A DNA stretch of 64,000 nt from assembly GCF_019320115.1 (NCBI RefSeq), contig NC_089581.1, positions 94,982,802 to 95,046,801 on the forward strand. The letters run 5' to 3'. Below, piece by piece: positions 48,870 through 61,390 of the stretch. A program made the position numbers and the translations under genes. The DNA is from Miscanthus floridulus. Lineage: Eukaryota; Streptophyta; Magnoliopsida; Poales; Poaceae. Each line of letters starts with the position of its first letter. Position 1 is the stretch's first letter. The notes beneath the pieces are model-generated. The model searched no databases and was not told where the DNA came from. It saw nothing but the letters and a program-made list of their open reading frames with translations.

Positions 48870-51800
48870 TATTGCATGTATACTCAAGATAAATATCATG
48901 GATGCACATGAATGAAGTTAGGAATGCTCGGGGAATGCACATGCTCACTGCAGTCCTCATTTTCCGACTTAAGCTCTATTCAAATCACTTTACCTTACCA
49001 AGTTTATACAATCTAATGTACAATTGCTCATCTTCCATTAAGGACCTAGCACCTGCACCAAAGCATGTTCTCAAGTTAGGCTAGCACCTAAACAATCAAT
49101 AAGAACATCGCAACTGAGCATACACATAAACATTCGTATTTCAGTAAGACAAGAACTTATATAGTGGTACAGTAAACTGATCCTAACTGGAGATCTACAA
49201 ATCAAAATGACAGGCAACAAGACAATTTGGAAATCTTATGGAAGTGCCTACAATTCATTTTCAAACCTCAGGGCATGATTCCAACCTTTACCAGGTCGAA
49301 TTTACAGAACTACATGATCAGGTCCAAACAAGATAGAGAGTAAGCAAAACTGTGATCCAACTTTGAACGACCGTAGCTCTTAGGCTACTAGGCCAAATTC
49401 CACCAAATTTTGACAGGAGCTTGATACATAATTTATCTACCACTTTTGTATTCACCACTTTTCCAGCAAACCAAAATATCATGGGGAACTTTGTAAAGTC
49501 CCGAGAACTGTCCCGAAAGGCATAATGCAAGGAAATATTTATTAACTCATGTTGTAAACATATAATTGGACAAAACCAACTTTACTCACTTATCACACAT
49601 ATCATAAGAACACCAGGAAATAAAGTGTTTGCTCCCAATTCATTTCTTTTAATGCCTTTCTTAATTTATTTAATTAATTAAGAGGAATGATAAACATATA
49701 TGAAAACTGCACCATTTAATCTACAAGAATTACAGTAGGTACTACATGCTCCAAGTAGACTACTGTAAAAATTTCACATCATTTGAGCAAGTATAACATC
49801 CTATACAAAAATGAAAAGGCATAAAGGCTTAAAATGACATAATTAGGAAACCCTAGTGAAAAGTGTCAAGCAATAGGTTTTATATTTTTCCTAGCATTCT
49901 TAAGGTACTAGGACATCCTCCACTAAATTTCATGGTCATTGGATTCATAGATAAATTACAAAAATTCACACAAGGATCATTCAATGATAAAAGGAAAATC
50001 TATAACTCCAAAACCATACATGAAATGACTCTCAAATTTTTACCAGAGCTTCTTCTCAGCAAGTAGAGCTGACCAACAAAATTTCATAATTTTTGGAGCA
50101 CAGGAACTCAAGATATAATTTAAACAAATTTGCATTCATTTAAAAACACATTTCAAGTTTCAATTTAATTCATCCAAAAATTCCACTACAACTGTTCATG
50201 CCATATTTTTCCTAAATACTACACTTCACCATGATCCTAACAAAATTGGAACCACCCAATTTGGATTTACAAAACTGGAGATACATTTTTTACAAAACAG
50301 CATACAAATCTGAGCTAATTGAACTATCTTTTGAATACTCAGTCACTGTCAGGCAGGGTCCACATGTCAGCTGGCCCACGCGTCAGCGACACGAAAAACA
50401 GGGGACATGGCTCGCTCGACGGGAACCCGGCGGAGCTCACCGATGGCGGCATCTCCGGCGACGATGACGGCACCAGCGTGACCGCCTCGACCTCCCGCGT
50501 TGATTGACACCCTAACCTCAAACTCTACTGACCCCAAGTACCCTGGCCACGGAGCTCGGCAGCTCAGCCATGGCGCCCGGCGGCGCGCGGCCACGTTCTG
50601 GCCTGACTGGACCAGCGGGGACGGTGACATCTTCACCCGAGCATTAGTGTGTGACGGAGAAGACAAGACGGGAGCTAGGGAAGGAAGAGAGGAGCGGTGC
50701 AGTGCTAGCCATGGAGAGCGCAACTCCGGCGAGGTCTGGACGGCGGCGGGAATCAAAATGTGGCCACTACCTCGGTTCACCGGCTCAATGGCGTGATGGA
50801 CGAGCTAGAGGAGGCTACGGTGGAGCTATGGGTTAGCTAGAGGTGGCGATTTTGCGGTGGCGAGTGAGATAGGCGACGGCGCTTGCTCAGCGTCGATGGC
50901 GGAGGTGGTGCTACCGCGGCAGACGCTGTGCTGAGGTGAAGGAGGAGGCAGTTCGTGTGCGGGTGAGTGGAGAGGTAGCAAGACATCCTCCACTTCACGC
51001 CGGCCAGCGTGCAGCACGGTCAGGGCAAGCCGGGCGCGTGGCGTCCACGCGACAGCCACCCTCTGGCCTCGGTTGGCCATGACCGACCTGATCAGAACGG
51101 CCATCAGGCCTGATGGAGCCGACTGACAGGCGATCTTCGACGGTGCTTATCTCCTAATCGACTCGGCCAATTGCTAATCCAGTTGAACTACGTGATAGAG
51201 CTAGGTGAGTACTCCAATTAACTCAACATGAGCTCGAGCTAATTTGCCATGGATTTCAATCTACAAGGCTCCAAAGTCCCCTTCAAGAAACTAGAAAACA
51301 GTCCCAACACTTAGAAAATTTCTAAGTGTTGGAACAGCACTGATTTCTAGCTTGTGGGCCCTATTTGAGCATGTCCTGCACATTTTCATGACTTTGCTCC
51401 TAAACAAAGTTTGTTCCTTATAAAATTTTCTACAACTTTGCTTTAGGTTGCTCAGACATGCAAATAATCTAAGCTATACTTTTTAAACAGTCAAACCAAG
51501 GAGCTCTAGGGGTCCACAATAGTCAAACCATGACTTGGAAACTTAATTAGGCAAAATGATCAACATGAACATTGTTCCTAATGACATTCTAAGTATAACT
51601 AAGTTGCTTAAGAGGATAATTAGCCACACCACACATTGGTCACACCAAAATCAAGCATCACATGTATTGAAACAAGGAAAAACAAGTGACTTTGTTACTT
51701 CTATTTCAAAACCATGTTTCATGTGTTTCATGAGTTTGTGGCATTGTACTAGCTAACCATGTTTCACTAAAGTGTGTTGCACTTGAGTGTTACACACTAT

Positions 51801-51956
51801 TCATTTTCCTAAAACAATCACACATAGAATATAACAATATGTTGCAATGTTTCAAAAGCATGTTTCATACAATTCTAAACTCATGAATGGATGAATGATG
51901 CTCATGTTTATGAAATGCAAGTGCAAATGTGGAAGCCAAACACCTGGGGTGTTACA

Positions 51957-51971
51957 GCCTTCCCCCCTTAT
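51957..51971 (-). other. Polypurine tract of G
   Basis: Minus-strand ataaggggggaaggc ends exactly at the LTR. Confidence 0.8.
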
Positions 51972-51978
51972 AAAAATC

Positions 51979-53680
51979 TCATCCCGAGATTTGACAAGCG
52001 TACCATTGTTGATAGAATTCCTTATAACTGTCCCTCAAATAATCTTCTCTTTCCCACGATCATCGCGTTCACTACCCTGATTACTCCACATGACCTTGTA
52101 AAACTTGACCACCTGACTCCGAGTCACTCGCTCCCGAGTGTCAATTACTTGGACCGGGTTTTCTTTAAAAGTCAAATCAGATTTTAACTCAATATCCCCT
52201 AGTGGAACTCTCTCTTTAGGGACGCAAAGACATTTCTTCAATTGGGATACATGAAAGACATTGAAGATAGCACTCATCTCAGGAGGTAATTGGATCTTGT
52301 ATGCTATCTTACCACTTTCTCCAATGATTTGAAACAGACCGACATATCTCGGTGCAAGCTTTCGCTTCACACCAAAGCGTTGGACACTCTTCATGGGTGA
52401 GACCTTTAGATAAACGAAGTCTCCAACTTCGAACTCAATAGGCTTTCTATGGTGATCAGCATAACTCTTCTGCCTAGCTTGAGCTGCGGCCATATGGGTT
52501 TGGATAGTACGGACTTGTTCTTCAGCTTCTTGAACAAAATCAATTCCATAATATCTCCTTTCACCGGCTTCAACCCAATTCATCGGGGTTCTACACTTCC
52601 GGCTGTATAAAGCTTCAAACGGTGTCATCTTGATACTCTCTTGATAACTATTATTGTAAGAGAATTTAGCTAGGGGCAACCACTTTTCCCATGAACCCTT
52701 AGCCGAGATGACACATGCTCTCAACATATCTTCTAAGATTTGATTTACTCGCTCAGTTTGCCCATTGGTTTGCGGATGATAGGCAGAGCTTCTTACTAAC
52801 TTAGTACCCAACAATCCGTGTAAGTGCTCCCAAAAGCGAGCAGTGAACTGTGGTCCTCTATTAGAGACAATAGTGCAAGGTATCCCATGAAGTCGGACTA
52901 TCTGATTAAAGTACAACTCCGTATAGTCAGTTGGACAGAAATCTATGCGGACAGGAATGAAGTGTGCAGACTTGGTCAGACGGTCTACAATCACCCAAAT
53001 GGAGTTAAAATTCCTTTGAGTAGTAGGGAGTCCAACAATAAAATCCATACTTATCTCCTCCCATTTCCAACCTAGAATAGAGAGTGGCTGAAGCAATCCA
53101 GCTTTCATGTGCACAGCTTTGACTCGACAACAAGTGTCACATCTAGCCACATAAGCGGCTACCTCTTTCTTCATCTTGGTCCACCAAAAGCGAGGCTTCA
53201 AATCATGATACATTTTGCTACTACCAGGATGAATAGATAATTTTGAGGAATGTGCTTCAGATAGGATTTGATTTCTAAGCTCTCTATCTTTCGGAACCAC
53301 TAATCTATCCTTGAACCATAACACGTCATTCTCATCTACCCGAAAATGCTTGGTTTCTTGCTCTTTCATCTTGTGCTTGATGTGGAACACACCTGAATCT
53401 GTCTTCTGTAACTCGATAATTCGACTCTATAGAGTACAACTGACAGTGATGTTATGAAGGACTACAGGATGTAGGAGTTTTGACAAATGGAGGTCACTTT
53501 CAATCAAAGAGTGGTAATGAGATTTCCTGCTCAAGGCATCCACAACGACGTTTGCCTTGCTAGGATGATAGTGCACTTGGAGGTTGTAATCCTTGATCAA
53601 CTCGAGCCATCTCCTCTGATGCATATTCAACTCCGGTTGAGTGAAGATGTACTTAAAACTTTTATGATCAGTGTAGATAT
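51979..53680 (-). pseudogene. pol: pol of G: RNase H end, integrase, chromodomain
   Basis: From 53680 down it shows the RNase H end ([23 protein letters not shown]) and one TAG stop near 53424. A 451-codon frame follows (53390-52035) with the integrase zinc-binding part (HPGSSKMYHDL, ARCDTCCRV) and catalytic core ([10 protein letters not shown] ... TERVNQILEDML). The second catalytic aspartate, expected in the SDRGPQF motif, is asparagine (IVSNRGPQF, about 52860), so this integrase is probably inactive. The C-terminal domain (GDFVYLKVSP, LAPRYVG, VFHVSQLKKCL) leads to a chromodomain (VVKFYKVMWSNQGSERD). There a one-base deletion near 52060 shifts the frame; the shifted frame continues to TGA at 51979-51981. 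Confidence 0.88.
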
Positions 53681-53976
53681 TGAAACGACCTAATTTCCAC
53701 GAAGGAAAATCCACAGAGTCAAAGTGTAATAAGACCATTGTAGATCCTATTACCCAAATTCCAGTCAAATATCACATCCATACAACGTAATATTAGAGTA
53801 CAAATAGTGCAGAATTACATAAATTATTACATCGCTGCATTGGCGGAATCAAAAGTAGCATTCATTCAGAACAGCTTGAAGATAAGATCACCAAACTCGA
53901 GCGTAGGAACGAACCCCTCAACCGTCAAACTCCTCGAAGCTATACTCCTCAGCAGAACCTGTGTGCCAAAATTTAT

Positions 53977-53993
53977 CAGTACGATTTGTACTG
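53977..53993 (-). other. LTR hairpin 2, copies in F
   Basis: cagtac and gtactg pair perfectly around gattt. The 5' LTR carries the same at 63681-63697. Confidence 0.5.
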
Positions 53994-55590
53994 GCCACTT
54001 CCACCCTATGAGCTATGCTTTGTGGAAATTGGATGCAAGTTGGATATAATCAAAAGGAACCTATAAGGCTAGGGTTTCCTATGTAATAGCATATCAAGTA
54101 TATATAATAGTATAGTCAAGTTTTAACACCATTCCCACACACATTCCACCCCATTTCCGTCCAGAGCCAGGTTTCGATCCTAGGATCGATATACCACCAT
54201 CTCCATATCATCCCAGACCATCGCTCAGTCGATAGGCCAACTCCCTCTCGGCACTGTCTCATGACCCATAGCCCCTGGCTACGACCGACACTCTCTCACG
54301 GGGGGAAGAAGAGAAGGACTCATCTCTCTATCTAGTTTAAGCGAAACCTAGGAAAGGTCCATAGCCAACAAGTCGGCACATGTATCGATCGATCAACCAT
54401 ACACTCTGCAGAGGTTTTACATAACCACAAGATCTGCCTTCTTCGCTAACCGTCATCAACTGGGCTGATTCCGGCCGCTTGCTAACCTAGGATAATGCCA
54501 CTCTACCATTCAGCCCGGGGTACACCCCAAGTTTAGTCTGGGGTGGCTGAAACTGTGAGTCATGAGTTGGGTCCACAAGGTCTCCATGAAGTCTCAGAAG
54601 GGTGTGGGGGAAATCCTCCATGCTCCGTACCTCCTTACACTGTCCGCTATTAACCTAGCAGTAGTGGCAATATCCTACCAAGTAGTCCGGCCGTCCCGCA
54701 CCATATAGGGCGAGTGGTACGTAAGGCTTCCCGGTGAATCTGATTACTAGTAAGTCCTTAGGGATGACCAAGCCAGAATGTCTTCATCAGGGTTTCCATT
54801 TACCATGCCACCACAGCACCTCCACCTTGGGCTCCTCCCATCACAGGTTCACACCCAGGACCACCTCATATACCATTCTACCCACCACAGGTAATCATTC
54901 CAGGGGTGCCCAGGAAGGACCACATGGCAAGACTTGCCCCAGGCTTGTCGTATACTCCAACTTGGTCGACACAACCCTTACCCTCCACACACGCAAGTCA
55001 CACACGCAGCACTCTCCCCAAAGTCTAGATAACTCCAGTTTCCACCACGCATCAATATAGTATATATAAGCATAGTAGAAATAATAAGCAGTGAAATATA
55101 GCAGCGATTGTGTGACTAGCCTAACAGCAGGGTGAGCAGGGGTAAGGTTGCGTCAAGGTAAAGGCCATCAAGTAAGCATACTACCATGCAAGTCCTATCA
55201 TAGTGTGAATATAATAACAAAGTAAAGCAATAGTAGTTCTATTTTAGCCATGCGTAATAGGTGCTATGAGGTTGGGTGGGATGTGGCACCTTCAGTGTAG
55301 TTGTCTCCGTTCTCCTCACGGTACTCTTGGTCCTCGTCTATTAGGTTCTCCTCCGAGTCTGCAAACGATCGCATTATAGTCGCGTTAGCGACGTCTATAG
55401 AATAGCACAAAAACCAATGAAAATTCAAAAGAGCCAAATGCACTCAAACATGGGTTCATTGCGTAGAGCTCGAGTTTAGATGAATTTTGGTCCTAGTCTT
55501 GTATTTTTCTGAGTTCGTATGAATTAGTTATGAATTTCTGAAGTTTCAATCATTTCTAAAAATGGGAAAAGGCTGATTTAATATCGTGCT

Positions 55591-55873
55591 GACACGTGTC
55601 ACACTATGACTGGTCCACGTGGCATGCTGACGCCAGCATGATGTCAGCATGGCGTCGTCATCTTAGTTCCGTGCTGACAAGTGGGGTCCCGCTGACGTCA
55701 GCTTGACGTCATCAACGTCATCAGTTCCGACAGGTGGGACCGGGGGCTCTTGGGTCACTGACATGTGGGTTCGGTCAAAGTCAACGTTGACCGATCAACG
55801 GTCAATACAGGCTGGGCCTCGACTGGGCTAGTTGGGCCTGGATTTGGGCTAGGCTTTGGCCCACCACGTGGTG
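55591..55873. promoter_or_regulatory. Cluster of ACGT-core palindromes in F LTR
   Basis: Perfect palindromes gacacgtgtc (55591), ccacgtgg (55615), gctgacgtcagc (55691), tgacgtca (55704) and caccacgtggtg (55862). Such G-box and TGACGTCA sites are bound by plant bZIP factors. Here they lie downstream of TATA on the minus strand, so an intronic enhancer role is only a guess. Confidence 0.5.
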
Positions 55874-56053
55874 TGCGCTGGTGCGGCCACGTCGTCTTAC
55901 TGGGCCACTAACGGGCTATGGTCCACGGGCGCAGGTGAGGCGAGGTTCATGGTGAACCCGCCTGTGTTGGTCCATAGACCGCAAAGCCGGTCTATGAAGG
56001 ACTTGGTCCACTTACTCCTTTCCAGGGTTCGGTTCACGTGCACGACATGGTCG

Positions 56054-56200
56054 TGGTCGGAGCTCGGCGGAGCTGCTCGGGACATGGTCGGTGAGGTCGT
56101 GGTCGGAGCTCGGTGGAGCTGCTCGGGACGTGGTCGGTGTGATCATGGTTGGTGTGATCATGGTCGGAGCTCGGCGGAGCTGCTCGGGATGTGTGGCCGG
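56054..56200. repeat. Minisatellite in F LTR
   Basis: Three copies of tggtcggagctcggYggagc start at 56054, 56100 and 56161. The spacing is 46 bp, then 61 bp through an extra 15-bp duplication (gtgtgatcatggtYg). Confidence 0.75.
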
Positions 56201-57199
56201 CATGGTCGTCGAGGGGAAAATCCCCTGCTCTTCCCCGACAGGGCTCCTGCCGGTGGTGAGGTCATCGGCGAGCCTCTCGGGTGGTACTAGTGCGTGATTA
56301 AGGTAGGCAAGGGCGTCGCCAAGCCTCGGCGAGTGTAGTGGTGGGGTCAAGGTGGCAGCTAGGGCTTCCTAGGGCTCTGGCCATGGTGAATGGCGGTGTG
56401 GGTTCGTCGGCGTGCCCGGTCAGGGCTGCAGTGGTAGCGAGAGCCTAGTTGGAGGAGCGTGTAAGTTCCACGATGCTTCTTTGGCCATGGTGGGCGTGTT
56501 GAAGGAGCTCCTAGTGCTCCCAGTGGCTCTGGCCATGGTGGTGGGGGCAAAACAGAGGCGGTGGCGCTCTGACAAGGTGCGGTGTGGCAACATAGGGCTC
56601 CGGTGGGCTTCTTCCTCGGCTAAGGTGAGCGCGGTGTGTCTCTCGTCATGGCGAAGCCAGTCAAGGTGTCAACGTCGCCTTTACCGTGACGTAGGAGATG
56701 TGGTGGTCTCGCCATGGTTGTGCTCTCAGCCATGGTGAGTGTGCCTGTGCATGTGCACTCCTGCTCCAATGTACAACATCATGGCTAGGGTCCTCCTTTT
56801 GGCTGTTGGCAGCGCGCATGGCGCGTCCTGGGTCTCGGCAAGCGTGGCCATGGCAGTCTCCCTAGCTAACCAGTTGGGCTAGGCCAGAGCTCGAAGCTTT
56901 AGCAAGGTTTCGATCATGGCGGTGCACGTTCCATTTGGCTAGGGAGGTGGTCTCATGGCTCACTGCAGGGTTCGTGGCGGTAGGATGGCGGTGCGGTGGT
57001 GAGGCAAGGCTATGATGAGGCGATGCAGTGCCATGCCGAGCAGCTACATCGCTCCTAGCTCCGGCGAGGTCCTCCCCACAGCGGCTTCCTTCTCCTCCTT
57101 GCTTCTCCCTCCTCCCTATCTCTCGGCTTGACGCGGTGTGGTGTTGTGCCACCAGCGGTGGTGGCGAACGGGCTAAGGGTTAGGGCTCATGGACGTTGG

Positions 57200-57207
57200 C
57201 TTTTATA
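57200..57207 (-). promoter_or_regulatory. TATA box of F LTR
   Basis: tataaaag on the minus strand lies 755 bp into the LTR, followed by a pyrimidine- and GC-rich leader. Confidence 0.6.
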
Positions 57208-57962
57208 GCAGAGCTCCATGTGCTCCAATGGCCGACGGCGATCGGGCGGTGGTGATGCGTGCGGTGCATCCGACGGCTCATGGGCGTGGGGCAGTTGTCG
57301 TGGGGGTCACGTGAGCGCTATGCCAAGGGGACAGGGTCATGCTCTTTGTGTGACCCCGGGCCCACGCCTACTTCTCTGGTCAGTTCCTGGTCGAGGGAGA
57401 GGTTGGCGTGGGGAGGAAGAAGACCCTGTTGTTGTGCAGCTGTCAGAGGGTGCCCATTTGTCAGCTTGTCCTGATGCGGCGGCATGCAGTGCATGACGGC
57501 TGACGGGCGGGTCCGGCTCATCAGTGGCTTGTGCGCACGCGGGCGATAGGGTGATGCTGGGCCAGCTTCATGGGCTACGCACATGAAAGGGCAGGCGAGG
57601 CTGGTTTGCAAGGCCGAGCAGGCCTAGGCTGCTGCTGCTCCCTCTTCTTTCCTTTCTTGTTTATTTGTTGCCAATTTGGTTAGGGTTTATCATAAATATT
57701 AAGTAAGTTAGTTAAACATCACATAAGGCAAAAGAATCCAAATCACAAGTGGGTCTAAGGATGCATGCATGATTTATTTATTTAGGAATTCAATTACACA
57801 TGTGGCATAAAACCAAACTATGCTTATGATTTTAACCTAGTTGGGACACATCCAATCCAAAACTAGGGTTGGGCTTCTACATGTGTCACTCAACATCACA
57901 TAGGGCTAAAACAAAAATTTTGTAGTTGTGATTTTTGGTGTGTGGATTTTTGGGTTGTTACA

Positions 57963-57976
57963 GTCCTACCCCCTTA
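57963..57976 (-). other. Polypurine tract of F
   Basis: Minus-strand aagggggtaggac lies immediately before the LTR start. Confidence 0.8.
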
Positions 57977-57996
57977 TCAGAATCTTGTCCCCAAGA

Positions 57997-60900
57997 TTAA
58001 AGCATAACATACTCTTCAAAGAGATAAGGATATTGTAGCCGGTGGTCAGACTCTTTCTCCCATGTTGCTTCTCTCTCAGTGTGATTGCTCCATTGGATCT
58101 TGCACATAGGAATAGTTTTGCTTTGGGTTTCCTTGGTATCTCTACCCAAAATTTGGATAGGATGTTCTTTATACTCAAGAGTATCTTGAATGTCAAGTGT
58201 ATCAGTTGGAACTAATTCATTGGGCACTCTCAAACACTTGCGTAGCTGTGAGACATGGAATACGGGATGTACACCCGCCAATTCCTCAGGTAGCTCAAGT
58301 TTGTAAGCGAGTTTTCCAATCCTCTTACGGATCTTGTACGACCCAACAAATCTAGGGGCGAGCTTTCCTTTCACATGGAATCTGACAATTCCACGTAGCG
58401 GGGATACCTTGAGATAGACAAAATCTCCCACATTGAACTCAAGTTCTCTTCTTCTTTTGTTAGCATAGGTCTTGTATCGACTTTGGGCAATTCTCAAATT
58501 CTCCTTCACTTGAGCAACTCCTTCTTCCGCATCTTGAATTTTAGCGGAGTCAAAGAATGATCTTTCTCCTGGTTGAGACCACATCAAAGGTGTCTTACAA
58601 GGTCTGCCATAGAGAGCTTCAAACGGCGACATCTTGATACTGGCTTGGTAGCTGTTGTTGTAAGAGAACTCTACATAGGGTAGGCATTTCTCCCAATCAG
58701 AGCCATAATTCAGTACACTAGCACGAAGCATGTCTTCTAAGATCTGATTCACTCGTTCAGTCTGTCCATCTGTCTGTGGGTGATAAGTGGTACTGAAATC
58801 AAGTTTGGTTCCAATGGACTTGTGCAGGGCTTCCTAGAATTGGGACACAAACTGAGGACCACGATCAGATACAATACTAGAGGGAGCTCCATGCAGTCTG
58901 AGGATATGCTCAACATATAGATCTGCTAACTTTTTGGCATTGGTCTTGGTCTTAACTAGTACAAAGTGAGCAACCTTGGTCAAACGATCAACAATCACCC
59001 AAATGGAATCATTGCCTTTCTGTGAACGGGGCAATCCAACTATGAAATCCATGGATATGCTCTCCCATTTCCACTCGGGAATGTCAAGAGGCTTTAACAA
59101 TCCTACGGGCCTTTGATGTTTAGCCTTGACTCTATTACAGGTGTCACATCGTGCCACATGTCCCGCAATGTCTGTCTTCATGCCTTTCCACCAAAAGTGT
59201 TTCTTCAAGTCTTGATACATCTTTAAACCTCCAGGGTGAATACAGTACTTAGAATCATGAGCTTCTGACAGAACTTCCTCTCGTAGTGTTGGATCGAAAG
59301 GGACACTGATTCTGTCCTTGAACCAGATGGTTCCTTGTTCATCTTCATGGTGGTTGGTCTTGTAGCCTAGTTTCATCAGACCACGGAGATATTCGATCTC
59401 TTCACAATTTTTCTGAGCTTGACGAATGTGATCTATGAGATCATACTGTATGCAGAGCTCATTCAACAAGCCATGTGGTAGCATCTCAAGTTGGAAATCA
59501 TCAATCTCTTCCTTGAGTTTAGGTGGTACGAATTCAGTGATCAAAGTGTGACAGTAACTCTTGCGACTGAGTGCATCTACGACTACATTAGCTTTTCTCG
59601 GATGATAGTGAATTTCTAGGTCATAGTCCTTGATCAATTCTAGCCATCGGCGTTGCCTCATATTCAGATCTTCCTGGGTGAAAAAGTATTTCAAGCTCTT
59701 GTGATCGGTGTAGATATCACACTTGTTGCCTATCAAGTAGTGCCTCTAGATCTTCAAAGCATGCACAACTGCTGCTAACTCAAGATCATGAGTAGGGTAA
59801 TGGTTCTCGTGTTCTTTCAACTATCGAGAAGCATAAGCTATCACTCTTCCCCCTTACATCAATACACAGCCAAGTCCTTGACGGGATGCATCACAATAGA
59901 CCACGAAATCTTTACTGATATTAGGCAATGCTAGCACAAGAGTTGTGGTAAGCTTCTATTTCAATTCCTAGAAGCTTTGCTCACACTTGGGCGTCCATTC
60001 AAACTCCTTAGTCTTCTTCAGAAGGTTGGTCATTGGACGGGCTATCTTGGAAAAGTTCTCGATGAACCCGCGGTAATATCCAGCCAATCCCAAGAAACTT
60101 CTGACTTCTATCACATTACAGGGTTGATCCCACTCTTTCACAGCTTCAATATTGGCTGGGTCAACTGCGACACCTTCAGCTGATAGTACATAGCCTAGGA
60201 AGGCAACTTTCTATAGCCAAAACTCGCATTTGTTGAACTTTGCGTAGAGCTGATGTTGGGCTAATTTCTCAAGCACAGTTCTCAGATGATGTTCATGTTC
60301 TTCGGTGGTGGGTGAATAAACAAGGATGTTATCAATGAATACTACCATGAACTTATCCAGTTTATCCATGAAAACCTTATTCATCATGTTCATGAAGTAT
60401 GCGGGAGCATTCATGAGTCCAAAGGACACCACGGTGAACTCAAACTGCCCATACCTAGTCACAAAAGCTGTCTTCGGGATGTCACTCTCTCGAATCTTCA
60501 TCTGATGATAGCCAGATCTGAGATCAATCTTGGAGAAATACTTGGCACCTCTCAGCTGGTCAAGCAGATCTTCAATTCTTGGCAGAGGGTACTTGTTTTT
60601 GATGGTGACTGCGTTCAAGTTCCGATAATCAATGCACATTCTCATTGAGCCATCCTTCTTCTTATCAAACAGAATAGGGGATCCCTAGGGTGAAGCAATC
60701 GGTCTGATATAACCCTTCGAGATGAGCTCATCAAGCTATTTCTTGAGCTCGGCTAGTTCATCAACTGACATGCGATAGGGTCTCTTGGCAATGGGTCCTG
60801 TTCCTGACAAAAGATCAATGATGAACTCTACATCACTGTCTAGTGGCATACCCGGTAATTCTTTAGGGAATACATCGGAATAGTCTGTGACCATAGGCAC

Positions 60901-61386
60901 ATCATGAACTATCTTCTCTTCTTTTTGTGATTCTAAACTGGCTTTAAGGGCACATAGGATAGAAGTGGACTTTCCAGACTGAGGTTCACACCTAATAACT
61001 TGGCCTAATGAGTGGGTCACTTGGACGTATCTAAGTGAACATGATATGATACCTCAGTGAATGGTTAGCCAATCCATACCTAAGATGACATCTAGGCTCA
61101 TGGAAGGTAACAGGGTTAGGTCGGCTTCAAGGTTAAGACCTTCAATGGTAAGACTCACTCTGTTACAGATGTGGGTGCACTTTAGGTCTCCTAAAGGTGA
61201 GCTGGTGATGATAGGCTTTCCACGTGGGGTTACAGGCAGGTCATGCTTTCGTGCAAACTTGGATGATATGTAAGAACAAGTTGCTCCAGAGTCAAATAGA
61301 ACTGATGCGGTATTGCCATTAACTAAAAACATATCGTACACAACGTCAGGGGCAGCCTGTGCTTCCTCGGTGTCTAGATTCGGCGT
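57997..61386 (-). pseudogene. pol: pol of F: protease, RT, RNase H, integrase, chromodomain
   Basis: All parts lie in one minus-strand frame. The protease has an intact FDSGATCSY and DVILGMDW (61054-61341). Reverse transcriptase (about 60211-61020) shows [12 protein letters not shown] and [10 protein letters not shown]. Its catalytic motif reads FIDNILVYS near 60330, where the second aspartate is asparagine, so polymerase is probably dead. RNase H has [11 protein letters not shown] (59700). Integrase (about 58290-59480) keeps [37 protein letters not shown] and TERVNQILED. The chromodomain (KTIPMCKIQWSNHTEREATW) ends at 57997. In-frame stops are mostly TAG (near 60735, 60690, 60210, 59975, 59955, 59820, 59745 and 58835), plus TGA near 61052 and TAA near 59858. 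Confidence 0.92.
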
Positions 61387-61390
61387 CTAG

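Larger units (their letters stand above)
47233..51956 (-). repeat. 3' LTR of G (4.7 kb)
   Basis: The minus strand runs TGTAACACCCCAGG... to ...TTCTATGACA. The second copy is off-window; ends are set by the TG/CA form, the polypurine tract and homology of the last 1.5 kb to the A LTR. It contains a GC-rich exon-like part (50340-51110), the coding module and hairpins 1 and 2. Confidence 0.85.
47233..53680 (-). mobile_element. Tekay/Del-type gypsy element G, broken by F
   Basis: It comprises a minus-strand 3' LTR (47233-51956), polypurine tract and the C-terminal half of pol. It is inserted in gag of H; ttctc (47228-47232) is the left target duplication. It is split at 53680 inside RNase H by F, so the rest lies beyond 64000. 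The chromodomain tail places it in the chromoviruses. Confidence 0.88.
53681..57962 (-). repeat. 3' LTR of F (4.3 kb)
   Basis: The minus strand runs TGTAACAACCC... to ...GGTCGTTTCA. It contains a TATA box, a GC-rich exon-like leader (56350-57200), a minisatellite, a cluster of ACGT-core palindromes and hairpin 2. GC-rich open frames on both strands between 55850 and 57610 are LTR sequence, not genes. Confidence 0.9.

Noticed and set aside
50367..51104. GC-rich open frames on both strands as possible host genes
   Set aside because: They lie within the LTR of G, have no recognisable domain, and match in style the start of the A LTR. At most the minus-strand one may be an LTR exon.
55856..57611. 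Several long open frames on both strands
   Set aside because: High GC content makes stops rare; all lie in the 3' LTR of F between TATA and the minisatellite.
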